Source: Pseudomonas sp. BN102 (GTDB lineage Bacteria; Pseudomonadota; Gammaproteobacteria; Pseudomonadales; Pseudomonadaceae). Taken from it: a DNA stretch of 64,000 nucleotides. The notes beneath the pieces are model-generated. The model was not told the origin of the DNA, did no database searches, and saw only the letters and a list, made by a program, of their open reading frames with translations. This document shows positions 19,951 through 28,421 of the stretch, in pieces; the first letter of the stretch is position 1; the number at the start of each line of letters is the position of its first letter. Position numbers and translations under genes: made by a program. The stretch spans positions 103,878 through 167,877 of the forward strand of contig NZ_SSON01000067.1 in the NCBI RefSeq assembly GCF_029871245.1, in the 5' to 3' direction.

Positions 19951-22152
19951 TCATGCCGGGCTCGAATCCACTGGTCGCAGCGGCAGCACGTTGCTGCTGA
20001 AGATTCCATGGGGTTGGCGCAGGAATTCGGCGATGGCGACCAGAGGTTGCGGCTTGCTGAGCAGGTATCCCTGGATGAAGTCGCATCTGTGGCTGCGGAG
20101 GAAGTCCAGCTGCTCGCGGGTTTCCACTCCTTCGGCCACCACTTGCAAGTGCAGGGTGTGGGCCATGCCGATGATGGCCTGGACGATCTCCATGTCGGCG
20201 TGACTGCCAGGAATATCCATGACGAAGGAGCGGTCGATTTTCAGGGTGTCCAGGGGCAGGCGCTTCAGGTAGGCCAGGGATGAATAGCCGGTGCCAAAGT
20301 CGTCGATGGAGATGCTCACGCCCAGCCCGCGGATACGTTCCAGCAGGCGCAGGGCCTGATTGACGTTGCTCATCAGGGCGTTTTCGGTGACCTCCAACTC
20401 CAGGCGTTGCGGGCGTATTCCGGATTCCTGCAGGGCGCGCAGCACCTCGTCCGCCAGCTCATCGTGGCTGAAGTTGAGGGCCGAGCAGTTCACCGCCACG
20501 CGCAGGTCGTGGAAGCCCTGGGCGGCCAGGCTGGCCAGGTCCCGGCAGGCGCGGCGCAGCACCCAGGCGTCCAGTTCTGCGATGAAGCCATTGGCCTCGG
20601 CCACGCCGATGAAGCGGTCCGGCGCGAGCAGGCCGAGCTGCGGGTGCTGCCAGCGCACCAGGGCTTCCAGCTTGGTCACCTGGCCGCTGTTGAGGTCGAG
20701 GATGGGCTGGTAGTTGAGGACCAGGCCCTGGTCCTTGGCCAGGGCCAGGTGCAGTTCCTCTTCCAGTTGCAGCTCGAAGGTGGCCTTGTTCTTCAGGTGC
20801 TGGCTGAAGAAGTGCAGGTTGTTGCGGCCGCTGCTCTTGGCCTGGTAGAGCGCGAGGTCGGCGTGCTTGAGCAGCTCCTTGCAGGTCTCGCCATCGTCGG
20901 GGAAGAGGCTGATGCCGATGCTGGTGGTCATGGTGACGTTGCGCCCGGCCAGGGTGATGGGTTCTTTCATGCGCTGCATGATGCGCTGGGAGAGCGCCTT
21001 GGCCTCCGCCAGGTTGCCCAGGCTGGCGAGCACGCAGAACTCGTCGCCACCCAGGCGCGCGATCACGTCATCGCGACGCAGGACGCTGCGCACGCGTTCG
21101 GCCACCACCTTGAGCAGTTCGTCGCCGGCATCGTGGCCGAGGCTGTCGTTGATGCGCTTGAAGTGGTCGATGTCGAGAAACATCACCGCCAGCGACTGCC
21201 TGAGCTGGGCATGCCTCTGCAGTTTTTCGACGAAGAAGTCGTTGAAGGCGCGGCGGTTGGGCAGGTTGGTCAAGGCGTCGTAGTGGGCGACGTTCTGCAA
21301 CTTCACCTTCACCTGCTCCAGTTCCCGCAGCAGATTGTTGACGTGCAGCAGGTCGCGCTCCTTGCTCTGCAACTTTTTGTCCGCCCAGGCCACCGCCAGG
21401 GCGCAGAGCAGCACCATGCCGGCGATCACCGCCAGGCCGAGACCGAGTTGCAGGGCGTTGTCGGCGCGCTCCAGGCGCAGCTCGGTGCCCACCGGCACGG
21501 ACAACTGCAAGGCGAGCATGCCGGTGAAGTGCATGCTGCAGATGGCGCCGCCCATGGCCAGGCAGGCAGGAATCTTGAGCAACTGGTGGCCTTCGCTGCG
21601 ATCGCGGAAGAATGCCGAGAGGAGCAGGGCGGCAAAGCTGGCGGCGATGGCGACGCAGACCGATACGGAGACGACAACGGGGTGGTAGTACTGGGTCGCC
21701 ACCGAGCGGATGGCCGCCATGCCACAGTAGTGCATGGCGGCGATACCGAGGCCGATGGCCAGGGCCGCCGTCAGGTAGTGGCGCGGCTCGACGCTGGGTC
21801 GGCCAAAGGTGTACATGGCCACCAGCGAAGCGGCCACCACTATCACCAGGGACAGGGCGGTGGTGGGGAGGTCGTAGGCGATGGCGACTGGCGCTTCGAA
21901 GGCCAGCATGGCGATGAAGTGCATCGCCCAGATACCGCCACCCAGGCAACAGGCGCCGAGCCAGCACCAGCGCCGTCGGGTTTCCGGTTGCTGGGCATGG
22001 GCCACCCGTTCGGCCATGTCGAAGGCGCAGTAGCCGGCTCCCGAAGCTACCAGGAAGGCCAGTAACACCAGCCAACTGTTGTGGGTACAGGCCAGGAGTA
22101 CCTGGTCATCCGCCGGAAGTTCACGAGCGAAACGCAGGCCCAGCCAATCCAT
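19951..22152 (-). CDS. MHYT-GGDEF-EAL cyclic-di-GMP protein (MucR-like)
   Basis: A 733-residue inner-membrane protein. The first 250 residues hold seven helices with three MHYT-type repeats (AMHFIAM, AMHYCGM, SMHFTGM) thought to bind copper and sense a gas. Then comes GGDEF with an intact RLGGDEF active site near residue 390 (diguanylate cyclase), and EAL with KLEALVRW near residue 540 plus DDFGTGYSS (phosphodiesterase). Both catalytic sites appear intact. The architecture is that of P. aeruginosa MucR, which affects alginate and biofilm dispersal; orthology is not tested. I use the ATG at 22152 over an upstream TTG. Confidence 0.9.
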   Translation of the reverse strand: MDWLGLRFARELPADDQVLLACTHNSWLVLLAFLVASGAGYCAFDMAERVAHAQQPETRRRWCWLGACCLGGGIWAMHFIAMLAFEAPVAIAYDLPTTALSLVIVVAASLVAMYTFGRPSVEPRHYLTAALAIGLGIAAMHYCGMAAIRSVATQYYHPVVVSVSVCVAIAASFAALLLSAFFRDRSEGHQLLKIPACLAMGGAICSMHFTGMLALQLSVPVGTELRLERADNALQLGLGLAVIAGMVLLCALAVAWADKKLQSKERDLLHVNNLLRELEQVKVKLQNVAHYDALTNLPNRRAFNDFFVEKLQRHAQLRQSLAVMFLDIDHFKRINDSLGHDAGDELLKVVAERVRSVLRRDDVIARLGGDEFCVLASLGNLAEAKALSQRIMQRMKEPITLAGRNVTMTTSIGISLFPDDGETCKELLKHADLALYQAKSSGRNNLHFFSQHLKNKATFELQLEEELHLALAKDQGLVLNYQPILDLNSGQVTKLEALVRWQHPQLGLLAPDRFIGVAEANGFIAELDAWVLRRACRDLASLAAQGFHDLRVAVNCSALNFSHDELADEVLRALQESGIRPQRLELEVTENALMSNVNQALRLLERIRGLGVSISIDDFGTGYSSLAYLKRLPLDTLKIDRSFVMDIPGSHADMEIVQAIIGMAHTLHLQVVAEGVETREQLDFLRSHRCDFIQGYLLSKPQPLVAIAEFLRQPHGIFSSNVLPLRPVDSSPA

Positions 22153-22431
22153 AGAGGCATTCCCATGCAGAGGGTTCAACTTCGGGAAACGGTGTTTGCT
22201 GGCACAATGCGATCAGTATAGACAGCATCGGCAGCGCACCTTGGACGTCCGTACCTTGGCGCTGAGCGGTCGTTTTCGGGGGACGACCGGCAATCGACGG
22301 GCTGCTGGGCGAGACCCGTGCCCTCTGCCGTATCGGGTTACATAAATGCAACGAATTGTCGCAGACAGCAGTCGGTGACAGCCTCTAGATTGCAGGGTCG
22401 AGCCCGGTTGGCGGTTACCCGGGCGCCCTAA

Positions 22432-22439
22432 AACAAGAA
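22432..22439 (+). promoter_or_regulatory. Candidate Hfq/Crc motif before the MFS gene
   Basis: AACAAGAA, fitting AANAANAA, ends 12 nt before the ATG of the transporter gene in the ribosome-binding region. The 270 bp upstream (22180-22451) hold no other recognisable feature. Confidence 0.35.
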
Positions 22440-22451
22440 CGAGACCGACTC

Positions 22452-23777
22452 ATGCAGCAATCCCCTCAAGCGGCCAATGCCTGGCGCGTGCTCTTCCTGC
22501 TGTTCCTGGCCAACCTGTTCAATTTCTTCGACCGGACCATCCCGGCCATCATCATCGAGCCGGTACGCCATGAGTGGAGCCTGAGCGACTTCCAGCTGGG
22601 CCTGATCGGCACCGCCTTCACCCTGGTCTACGCCATCGCCGGCGTTCCGCTGGGGCGCATGGCCGATACCGGCGCGCGCCGGAAGATCATGGGTTGGGGC
22701 CTGGCGGTATGGAGCGGACTGACCGCGGTGAACGGCCTGGCCTGGAGCTTCTGGAGCTTCCTGGTGGTGCGCATGGGTGTCGGCATTGGCGAGGCCAGCT
22801 ACGCGCCGGCGGCCAACTCGCTGATCGGCGATCTTTTCCCGGCCCACAAGCGCGCTCGCGCCATGGGCATCTTCATGCTCGGCCTGCCCCTGGGGCTGGT
22901 GCTGGCTTTCTTCACCATCGGCTCCATGGTCAAGGCCTTCGACAGCTGGCGCGCGCCCTTCTTCATCGCCGCCGTACCGGGACTGATCCTGGCGCTGTTC
23001 ATGTTCTTCATCAAGGAGCCCGCCCGCGGCGCCGCCGAAAGCGTACGGGTGACCGCCACGCCGCTGGATAAGCCGCTGCGCCGGGTGCTGGCGATCCGTA
23101 CCTTCTGGTGGCTGACGCTGGCGGGCCTGACCTTCAACTTCGCCACCTACGCCACCAACTCCTTCATGGTGCCGATGTTGCAGCGCTACTTCCTGATGCC
23201 CCTGGAACAGGCGGCCATCGCCACCGGCATCATCACCGGCCTGACCGGGCTGGTAGGCCTGACCCTGGGCGGCTGGGTGGCGGACAAGGTGCACCAGAAG
23301 TCCGAGCGCGGCCGCCTGCTGCTGGCCGCCTTCAGCATGCTGGTAGCGGCGCTTTGCACCGGCTTTGCGCTGCTCGCCGGACGCATCGAGATGGGCCTTT
23401 TCGTCGGCGTGTTCAGCCTGGGTTGGCTGTTCGCGTACAACTTCTATACCTGTGTCTACACCGCCATCCAGGACGTGGTGGAACCGCGCCTGCGGGCGAC
23501 CGCCATGGCGCTGTTCTTCGCCGGCCTCTACCTGCTTGGCGGCGGCCTGGGCCCGGTGGTGGTGGGGCTGCTGTCGGACCATTACTCCCAGGCCGCGATG
23601 CTGGCCGCCGGCGCCAGCGAGATGAACGAGACATTCAAGGCCGTGGGGCTGCACAACGCCATGCTCCTGATCCCGGCGGCGCTGACCCTGACCATGCTGG
23701 CGCTGTTCCAGGCTGCACGCTGCTTCGTGCGCGACGCCGCGAGCATGCGCCAGGGCATGGTAGCTGCGGCGGCCTGA
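22452..23777 (+). CDS. Major facilitator superfamily transporter (spinster-like)
   Basis: A 441-residue inner-membrane transporter with twelve predicted helices. The N-terminal FFDRTIPAIIIEP motif and the conserved loop between helices 2 and 3 (PLGRMADTGARR) place it in the spinster-type anion branch of MFS. The substrate cannot be inferred; no enzyme gene accompanies it. An A-rich Hfq/Crc-type motif in the leader hints at a catabolic substrate. It ends before a bidirectional terminator shared with rapA. Confidence 0.88.
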   Translation: MQQSPQAANAWRVLFLLFLANLFNFFDRTIPAIIIEPVRHEWSLSDFQLGLIGTAFTLVYAIAGVPLGRMADTGARRKIMGWGLAVWSGLTAVNGLAWSFWSFLVVRMGVGIGEASYAPAANSLIGDLFPAHKRARAMGIFMLGLPLGLVLAFFTIGSMVKAFDSWRAPFFIAAVPGLILALFMFFIKEPARGAAESVRVTATPLDKPLRRVLAIRTFWWLTLAGLTFNFATYATNSFMVPMLQRYFLMPLEQAAIATGIITGLTGLVGLTLGGWVADKVHQKSERGRLLLAAFSMLVAALCTGFALLAGRIEMGLFVGVFSLGWLFAYNFYTCVYTAIQDVVEPRLRATAMALFFAGLYLLGGGLGPVVVGLLSDHYSQAAMLAAGASEMNETFKAVGLHNAMLLIPAALTLTMLALFQAARCFVRDAASMRQGMVAAAA

Positions 23778-23792
23778 TACTTCGCCGGATGC

Positions 23793-23820
23793 AAAAAGGC
23801 CCGCGATTGCGGGCCTTGTT
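23793..23820. terminator. Bidirectional terminator between the MFS gene and rapA
   Basis: Stem AAGGCCCGC / GCGGGCCTT with loop GATT. The A-run on the left (read as T-run on the minus strand) makes it strong for rapA; on the plus strand it is followed by GTTGTT only. Confidence 0.8.
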
Positions 23821-23854
23821 GTTGGGCTGAGCTGTTCCGGGCTGCGCTTTTCCT

Positions 23855-23894
23855 GTGGGGGCGAATTCATTCGCGAAGCAGGCCGCCGGCCTGC
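23855..23894. repeat. REP family A, single copy
   Basis: GTGG head, GGGCGAATTCATTCGC core and a GCAGGCCGCCGGCCTGC dyad, just past the rapA stop codon. Confidence 0.8.
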
Positions 23895-23903
23895 CCCGGA
23901 TGC

Positions 23904-26753
23904 CTACCCGGCGACGAGCACCCTGATCGATTCCAGCCGCAGTGCCGCCTTGTCCAGCAGTTGCAGGCCTTCATTGCGCTGGTGACGCACGGCCTCCAGT
24001 TCGCTGTCGCGCACGCTGGGGTTGACCGCCTGGAGGGCGGTGAGGCGGGCCAGTTCTTCGTCCAGTTCGGCCTTCAGGCGGTGCAGGGCCTCGGCCACAC
24101 GCTCGGCGTGGCGAGGGGCGATCTTGGCTTCTGCTGCGTTGATCTGCGCGGCGAGCACGTCGTGCTGGGCCTGGACGAACTTGTTGGCGCTGCCGCGCGG
24201 CACGCTTTCCAGCTGGTCGTTGAGGGTGTCGAAGGCGACCTTGGACGCCAGGTCGTTGCCGTTGGCGTCGAGCAGGCAGCGCAGGGCCTTGGGCGGCAGG
24301 AAGCGGCCCAGTTGCAGGGCGCGCGGGGCCACCACTTCACTGACGTAAAGCAGCTCCAGCAGTACGGTGCCGGGCTTGAGCGCCTTGTTCTTGATCAGCG
24401 CCACGGCGGTATTGCCCATGGAGCCGGAGAGCACCAGGTCCATGCCACCCTGCACCATGGGGTGTTCCCAGGTGAGGAACTGCATGTCCTCGCGGGACAG
24501 GGCCTGGTTGCGGTCGTAGGTGACGGTCACGCCTTCGTCGTCGCCCAGCGGGAAGCCGGCGTCGAGCATCTTCTCGCCAGGCTTGAGCACCAGCGCGTTC
24601 TCGGAGTGGTCCTCGCTGTCGATGCCGAAGGCTTCGAACAGGGCTTCCATATAGATGGGCAGGGCGAACTGGTCGTCCTGCTCGAGGATGTCTTCCACCA
24701 GGCGCTCGCCTTCGCCGGCGCCACCGGAGTTGAGTTCCAGCAGGCGGTCGCGGCCATTGTGCAGTTCGCCTTCCAGGCGCTTGCGCTCGGCTTCGGCTTC
24801 ATCCGCCAGGGCTTGCCACTCGCCGTCATCGCCGCCGTCCAGCAGGGGCAGCAGGCGCGGGCCGAACTGGTGCTGCAGGGCGTTGCCGGTGGGGCAGGTG
24901 GCGAGGAAGGCGTTCAGCGCCTGGTTGTACCACTGGAACAGGCGTTCCTGCGGGCTGGTTTCCAGGTAGGGCACATGCAGCTGGATGGTGTGCTTCTGGC
25001 CGATCCGGTCGAGACGGCCGATGCGCTGCTCGAGCAGGTCCGGGTGGGCCGGCAGATCGAACAGCACCAGATGATGGGCGAACTGGAAGTTGCGGCCTTC
25101 GGAGCCGATTTCCGAGCAGATCAGCACCTGGGCGCCGAATTCTTCGTCGGCGAAGTAGGCTGCGGCGCGGTCGCGCTCGAGAATGCTCATGCCTTCGTGG
25201 AACACGGTGGCGGGGATGCCGGAGCGCACGCGCAGGGCGTCTTCCAGGTCGAGGGCGGTTTCCGCGTGGGCGCAGATGACCAGCACCTTGAACTTCTTCA
25301 GCATCTTCAGGGTGTCGATCAGCCATTCGACGCGCGGATCGAAGCGCCACCAGCGCTCGGACTCGTCGCTGCTGTCATGCTGGGACTGGAAGCTGACTTC
25401 CGGGTAGAGGTCCGGGTTGTCGCCGATGGGCAGCTCCATGTACTCCACCGGGTTCGGCAGCGGATAGGGGTGCAGATGGCGCTCGGGGAAGCCGCGCACG
25501 GCGGCGCGGGTGTTGCGGAACAGCACGCGGCCGGTGCCGTGGCGGTCGAGCAGCTCGCGCACCAGGCGCGGCGAGGCTTCGGTGTCGCCGGCGGCCAGGG
25601 CTTGCAGCAGGCCTTCGCCTTCCTCGCCGAGGAAGCCCTTGATGGTCTTCTCGGCCTTGGCACTCAGGCGGCCCTGGTCCAGCAGCTCCTGCACGGCCTC
25701 GGCCACCGGGCGGTAGTTGGCGCTTTCGGCGCGGAAGGCTTCGAGGTCGTGGAAGCGGCTCGGGTCCAGCAGGCGCAGGCGCGCGAAGTGGCTTTCCTGG
25801 CCGAGCTGTTCCGGTGTGGCGGTGAGCAGCAGGACGCCGGGGATGACCTCGGCCAGTTGCTCCACCAGGCGGTATTCGGGGCTGGCCTGTTCCGGGTGCC
25901 AGACCAGGTGGTGGGCTTCGTCCACCACCAGCAGGTCCCAGCCGGCGGCGAAGGCCGCGTCCTGGGCGCGCTCGCTTTCCTTCAGCCACTCCAGGGACAC
26001 CAGCGCCAGCTGGCTGTCCTCGAAGGGGTTGCTGGCGTCGCTTTCGGCGAATCGCTCGGCGTCGAACAGGGTGACCTGCAGATTGAAGCGGCGGCGCATT
26101 TCCACCAGCCACTGGTGCTGGAGGTTTTCCGGCACCAGGATCAGCACCCGGCTGGCGCGGCCGGAGATCAGTTGGCGGTGGATCACCAGGCCGGCTTCGA
26201 TGGTCTTGCCCAGGCCCACTTCGTCGGCCAGCAGTACGCGTGGCGCAACGCGGTCGGCCACTTCACGGGCGATGTGCAATTGGTGGGCGATGGGCTGGGC
26301 GCGGGTGCCGCCCAGGCCCCAGAGGGAGGACTGCAGCAGGCGCGAGCGGTGCTCCAGGCTGTGGTAACGCAGGGCGAACCAGTTCAGCGGGTCGATCTGG
26401 CCGGCGAACAGGCGGTCGCTGGCCAGGCGGAACTGGATGAAGTTGTTCAGCTGGGTTTCCGGCAGGGTGCGCGGCTCGTTCTGCGCAGTGATCCCGTGGT
26501 AGACCAGCAGCCCGTCGATGTCCTCGACTTCCTGGACATTCAGTTTCCAGCCGTCGAAGTGGGTGATCTCGTCGCCCGGGGCGAACCGCACACGGGTCAG
26601 GGGCGCATTGCGCAGGGCATACTGGCGGGTCTCGCCAGTGGCCGGGTAGAGCACGGTGAGCAAGCGGCCATCCGTTGCCAGGATGGTTCCGAGCCCAAGC
26701 TCCGCTTCGCTGTCACTGATCCAGCGTTGCCCCGGTTCATACTGCTGCGCCAT
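23904..26753 (-). CDS. rapA: RNA polymerase-associated protein RapA (HepA)
   Basis: A 949-residue SWI2/SNF2 ATPase that binds RNA polymerase and helps recycle it. The start at 26753 is chosen because GGGAG precedes it and the N-terminal Tudor-like domain begins at once; 34 further in-frame residues upstream look non-coding. Walker A is in [14 protein letters not shown], the DEAH box reads VVDEAHHL, and helicase motifs V-VI appear as [13 protein letters not shown] and [12 protein letters not shown]. Length is close to E. coli RapA. Its position beside an AlkB-like gene agrees with what I recall of P. aeruginosa gene order. Confidence 0.96.
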   Translation of the reverse strand: MAQQYEPGQRWISDSEAELGLGTILATDGRLLTVLYPATGETRQYALRNAPLTRVRFAPGDEITHFDGWKLNVQEVEDIDGLLVYHGITAQNEPRTLPETQLNNFIQFRLASDRLFAGQIDPLNWFALRYHSLEHRSRLLQSSLWGLGGTRAQPIAHQLHIAREVADRVAPRVLLADEVGLGKTIEAGLVIHRQLISGRASRVLILVPENLQHQWLVEMRRRFNLQVTLFDAERFAESDASNPFEDSQLALVSLEWLKESERAQDAAFAAGWDLLVVDEAHHLVWHPEQASPEYRLVEQLAEVIPGVLLLTATPEQLGQESHFARLRLLDPSRFHDLEAFRAESANYRPVAEAVQELLDQGRLSAKAEKTIKGFLGEEGEGLLQALAAGDTEASPRLVRELLDRHGTGRVLFRNTRAAVRGFPERHLHPYPLPNPVEYMELPIGDNPDLYPEVSFQSQHDSSDESERWWRFDPRVEWLIDTLKMLKKFKVLVICAHAETALDLEDALRVRSGIPATVFHEGMSILERDRAAAYFADEEFGAQVLICSEIGSEGRNFQFAHHLVLFDLPAHPDLLEQRIGRLDRIGQKHTIQLHVPYLETSPQERLFQWYNQALNAFLATCPTGNALQHQFGPRLLPLLDGGDDGEWQALADEAEAERKRLEGELHNGRDRLLELNSGGAGEGERLVEDILEQDDQFALPIYMEALFEAFGIDSEDHSENALVLKPGEKMLDAGFPLGDDEGVTVTYDRNQALSREDMQFLTWEHPMVQGGMDLVLSGSMGNTAVALIKNKALKPGTVLLELLYVSEVVAPRALQLGRFLPPKALRCLLDANGNDLASKVAFDTLNDQLESVPRGSANKFVQAQHDVLAAQINAAEAKIAPRHAERVAEALHRLKAELDEELARLTALQAVNPSVRDSELEAVRHQRNEGLQLLDKAALRLESIRVLVAG

Positions 26754-26908
26754 GCGTGTCTCCCTGTCGTGAAAAAAGCCGGCTATGTTAACGGAACGCA
26801 ATGCGCAGGGCGACGCCGGATGCGGGCCGTATGTCCGCAAAAGTGTAGCGAGCACCTATAAAGAAGCGCCCGCTAAGGCCGATAGGCTGACCAAAGGAGG
26901 GCCCAATC

Positions 26909-27205
26909 ATGCTGCCGCCCATTCCACAAGGCCTGGTCCCGGTCACCGCCCAGCAGGACGCGGTGAAACCGCGCCCGGATATCCCGCCGGTCACGCCGAT
27001 GCAGGAGGGCGCGAAGGAGAGCGCCGTCAGCCTGGACAAGCGCCATCCCCAGGAAGCCGACGAGCTGATGCGCGAGGAGCAGCGGCGGCGCCAGCGGCGC
27101 GGCTATACCCCGGAGGAACTGGCGTCCGGCGAGGTGGCCGAGGCGGACGAGTCCGAGCTGCGCGAGCTGCCGCGCCGGGGGCTATGGGTGGATGTGGAGG
27201 TCTGA
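26909..27205 (+). CDS. Small conserved pseudomonad protein (98 aa)
   Basis: A 98-residue, Pro-rich then highly charged protein (central EEQRRRQRRGYTPEELASGE). AGGAGG lies 8 bp before the ATG, which supports translation. It has no membrane segment or catalytic motif and is probably partly disordered. Similar small proteins in Pseudomonas are sometimes labelled aspartate-semialdehyde dehydrogenase; nothing in the sequence supports that name. Divergent from rapA and 38 bp before the AlkB-like gene, possibly in one transcript with it. Confidence 0.75.
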   Translation: MLPPIPQGLVPVTAQQDAVKPRPDIPPVTPMQEGAKESAVSLDKRHPQEADELMREEQRRRQRRGYTPEELASGEVAEADESELRELPRRGLWVDVEV

Positions 27206-27243
27206 GACGCGCAGAATGGACCCTGTCTCCATCCCTGAAGTCC

Positions 27244-27846
27244 ATGCCGGTGGATCTGTTCGACGATATCCCGCTCCAGCTGCCCGACGCTGAGCTGCGC
27301 TACGAGCCGCACTTCCTTTCCGCGATCGAGGCCAGCGACTGGCTGGCGCGGCTGCTGGCCGAGACGCCCTGGGAGCAGCCCCAGGTCCATCTCCATGGCC
27401 GCTATTACCCGGTGCCGCGCCTGGTGGCCTGGTACGGCGACCCCGAAGCCAGCTACCGCTATTCCGGCCTGACCCACCAGCCGTTGCCCTGGACGCCCCT
27501 GCTGGCGCAGATCCGCACGCGGGTCGAGGACGCCGTGGGGCAGACGCTCAATGGCGTGCTGCTCAACTATTACCGTGATGGCCAGGACTCCATGGGTTGG
27601 CACAGCGACGACGAGCCCGAACTTGGCCGCAATCCGCTGGTGGCGTCGCTCAACCTGGGTGGCAGCCGCCGTTTCGACCTGCGCCGCAAGGGTGGCAACC
27701 GCATCGAACGCTCCCTGGAACTGGGCCACGGCGCGCTACTGGTCATGAGCGGGCCGACGCAGCATCATTGGCAGCATCAGGTGGCGAAAACCCGCACGGC
27801 CTGCGCGCCCCGCCTCAACCTCACCTTCCGTTGGATCCGCAGATGA
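27244..27846 (+). CDS. AlkB-like 2-oxoglutarate/Fe(II) dioxygenase
   Basis: A 200-residue oxidative demethylase of the AlkB family (ALKBH2/3-like length). The iron ligands are visible in WHSDDEPELG (His-x-Asp) and in the later HHWQHQV; the 2-oxoglutarate-binding arginines lie in the final RLNLTFRWIRR. The nucleotide-recognition NYYRDGQDSMG precedes the first iron ligands. Likely role is direct reversal of alkyl damage to DNA or RNA bases. The ATG at 27244 is taken because the protein then begins at the family's usual N terminus. Its stop overlaps the next ATG (ATGA). Confidence 0.9.
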   Translation: MPVDLFDDIPLQLPDAELRYEPHFLSAIEASDWLARLLAETPWEQPQVHLHGRYYPVPRLVAWYGDPEASYRYSGLTHQPLPWTPLLAQIRTRVEDAVGQTLNGVLLNYYRDGQDSMGWHSDDEPELGRNPLVASLNLGGSRRFDLRRKGGNRIERSLELGHGALLVMSGPTQHHWQHQVAKTRTACAPRLNLTFRWIRR

Positions 27847-27998
27847 GCAATGACGAAAACCTGATTGACTTCGGCGCCGAGCGCGACAAACGCATCCATG
27901 ACCTGCACGAGAAGCGCCTGAACGACATGCGCAAGGCTTTCGAACAGGCCATGCCGCTGGCCAAGGGCAAGAAAGGCAAGAAGCCGAAGAAGCGCTGA
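27843..27998 (+). CDS. Small basic protein (51 aa) coupled to the AlkB-like gene
   Basis: A 51-residue protein whose ATG overlaps the stop of the dioxygenase gene. It begins with an acidic helix (MSNDENLIDFG), continues with a charged amphipathic helix (KRIHDLHEKRLNDMRKAFEQ) and ends in a lysine tail KGKKGKKPKKR. The tail suggests nucleic-acid or ribosome contact. No named family recognised. Tight coupling to an alkylation-repair gene is the only functional hint. Confidence 0.7.
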   Translation: MSNDENLIDFGAERDKRIHDLHEKRLNDMRKAFEQAMPLAKGKKGKKPKKR

Positions 27999-28072
27999 GC
28001 CGCCCGCCGGTTCTCATTTTCTCTTTTGTGGATGGGTCGGCCCTGCTTCCGACCTGCCGCATCCTCCGAAAA

Positions 28073-28086
28073 TTGATCTGGATCAG
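28073..28086 (+). promoter_or_regulatory. Upstream Anr/FNR-like box
   Basis: TTGATCTGGATCAG matches TTGAT-N4-ATCAA at 9 of 10 defined bases. It lies 50 bp upstream of a perfect box and may be a weaker second site. Confidence 0.6.
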
Positions 28087-28122
28087 TATCCCGCCAGGCT
28101 CCCGGCGGGCCCTGCCGCGCTA

Positions 28123-28136
28123 TTGATCCAGATCAA
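28123..28136 (+). promoter_or_regulatory. Perfect Anr/FNR box upstream of ccoM
   Basis: TTGATCCAGATCAA is an exact match to TTGAT-N4-ATCAA. Centred near 28129.5, it would sit at about -41.5 for a start near 28171, and GTTAAC at 28157-28162 can serve as the -10. This predicts oxygen-limited activation of ccoM. Confidence 0.82.
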
Positions 28137-28204
28137 TTTTCCGTTCCTGCCGCGCGGTTAACTTGAACCCATCGAAGCAACAGCGCCAAAGCAGGAGGCA
28201 GATC

Positions 28205-28321
28205 ATGTTCGTCGATGTAGTGGTTCTCGCCGGTATCGGCACCGTCGGTCTCATGGTCGCCTTCTTCGCCGGCGTCGGTTACTTCATCTGGAAGGACTCG
28301 CACAAACGCAAGCCGCGTTGA
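28205..28321 (+). CDS. ccoM: cbb3-type cytochrome oxidase small subunit CcoM
   Basis: A 38-residue single-helix membrane protein. It starts MFVDVVVLAGIGTVGLMVAF and ends with FIWKDSHKRKPR, which closely resembles what I know of CcoM, the extra single-span subunit found in Pseudomonas cbb3 oxidase and involved in its stability. AGGAGG lies 6 bp before the ATG, two Anr-type boxes lie upstream and a strong terminator follows. The oxidase operon itself is not in the window. Oxygen-limited expression fits a high-affinity terminal oxidase. No other family fits as well. Confidence 0.88.
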   Translation: MFVDVVVLAGIGTVGLMVAFFAGVGYFIWKDSHKRKPR

Positions 28322-28354
28322 GTCCACCGGGTTTACAGGCACGCAAGGCACCTC

Positions 28355-28381
28355 GGGCGACTTCGGTCGCCCTTTTTTTTT
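28355..28381 (+). terminator. Terminator after ccoM
   Basis: Perfect stem GGGCGAC / GTCGCCC with a TTCG tetraloop followed by a run of nine T. Together with the promoter boxes this makes ccoM a single-gene unit. Confidence 0.93.
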
Positions 28382-28421
28382 CCTGCTTTTCTTCCTTCGC
28401 GCCCCGCGCCAGACTGGCGCC

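Noticed and set aside
23961..26861. A 966-codon frame antisense to rapA
   Set aside because: It is a mirror of the high-GC3 rapA codons; composition is His/Gln/Gly/Val-rich without domains, and rapA is complete on the other strand.
26909..27205. Naming the 98-residue protein aspartate-semialdehyde dehydrogenase
   Set aside because: It is far too short, with no NADP-binding loop or catalytic Cys; the name appears to be a carried-over database label.
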